6,437 nt of DNA from Flavobacteriaceae bacterium (GTDB taxonomy: Bacteria > Bacteroidota > Bacteroidia > Flavobacteriales > Flavobacteriaceae), in the NCBI GenBank assembly GCA_947377425.1, contig CANCFZ010000135.1:1-6437 (forward strand). Direction: 5' to 3'. The notes beneath the pieces are model-generated. The model was given only the letters and a program-made list of their open reading frames with translations, was not told the origin of the DNA and did no database searches. A program made the position numbers and the translations under genes. Every line of letters begins with the position of its first letter. Positions within the stretch are counted from its first letter, which is position 1. Positions 6,202 through 6,437 of this stretch are shown here, in pieces.

Positions 6202-6437
6202 ATGTTAAAAATTAGCAACTTACACGCTTCAGTAGAAGACAAAGAAATATTAAAAGGAATTAATCTTGAGATAAAAGCAGGAGAAGTTCACGCAATTATG
6301 GGACCAAATGGTGCAGGAAAATCTACACTTTCTTCCATCATTGCAGGAAACGAAAACTACACTGTAACTGACGGAGAAATCCTTTTGGAAGGTGAAGATA
6401 TTTCGGAATTGGCTCCAGAAGAAAGAGCGCATAAAGG
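6202..6437 (+). CDS. sufC: Fe-S cluster assembly ATPase SufC (N-terminal part, cut by window edge)
   Basis: The first 78 codons and two further bases of an ABC-type ATPase are present; the rest lies beyond the right edge. The protein opens with MLKISNLHASVEDKEILKG and has the Walker A motif GPNGAGKST at residues 34-42 (Lys40 contacts ATP phosphates). The following IIAGNENYTVTDGEI and the stretch LLEGEDISELAPEERA are typical of SufC, as opposed to transporter ATPases. The Q-loop, signature motif and Walker B are out of view. SufC is a soluble, cytoplasmic ATPase that drives shape changes of SufB-SufD in cluster assembly. Position downstream of sufB supports the name, though two toxin-antitoxin genes intervene. 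The start is set by the family N-terminus; the leader CAAAACAACAA has no Shine-Dalgarno site. sufD and sufS would be expected next. Confidence 0.95.
   Translation, partial: MLKISNLHASVEDKEILKGINLEIKAGEVHAIMGPNGAGKSTLSSIIAGNENYTVTDGEILLEGEDISELAPEERAHK

Overview
The window looks like chromosome from a member of the Flavobacteriaceae, most likely Flavobacterium or a close relative. The DNA is AT-rich, starts are mostly preceded by A-rich leaders without Shine-Dalgarno sites, and one promoter fits the Bacteroidetes TTTG / TAnnTTTG pattern. The protein families (lipoprotein subtilase with an inserted region, M1 peptidase with HEMGH, suf genes, DUF2683-like antitoxin) fit the same group. No RNA gene, CRISPR array or insertion sequence is visible.

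The left half (bases 1-3750) is a minus-strand block. In transcription order it holds a metallo-beta-lactamase-fold hydrolase, a subtilisin-like lipoprotein protease 39 bp downstream, a hairpin with a T-tract, and a secreted M1 zinc aminopeptidase-like protein that runs off the left edge. The two peptidases probably act in or beyond the cell envelope. The hydrolase has no signal peptide and is probably cytoplasmic.

A 167-bp divergent intergenic region (3751-3917) separates this block from the right half. It carries a good Bacteroidetes-type promoter facing right and a 10-bp palindrome.

The right half (3918-6437) is the start of a plus-strand suf operon for iron-sulfur cluster assembly: an A-type carrier (HesB/IscA/SufA-like), sufB and, at the right edge, the first 78 codons of sufC. 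Between sufB and sufC sits a complete two-gene toxin-antitoxin module: a DUF2683-like antitoxin overlapping a YoeB/Txe-family mRNA interferase by 10 bp. The toxin keeps every residue equivalent to the E. coli YoeB catalytic set. Gaps across the operon are only 11-15 bp, so the module is probably co-transcribed with the suf genes. This toxin-antitoxin insertion between two subunits of one essential complex is the most unusual thing in the window; the rest is ordinary flavobacterial content.
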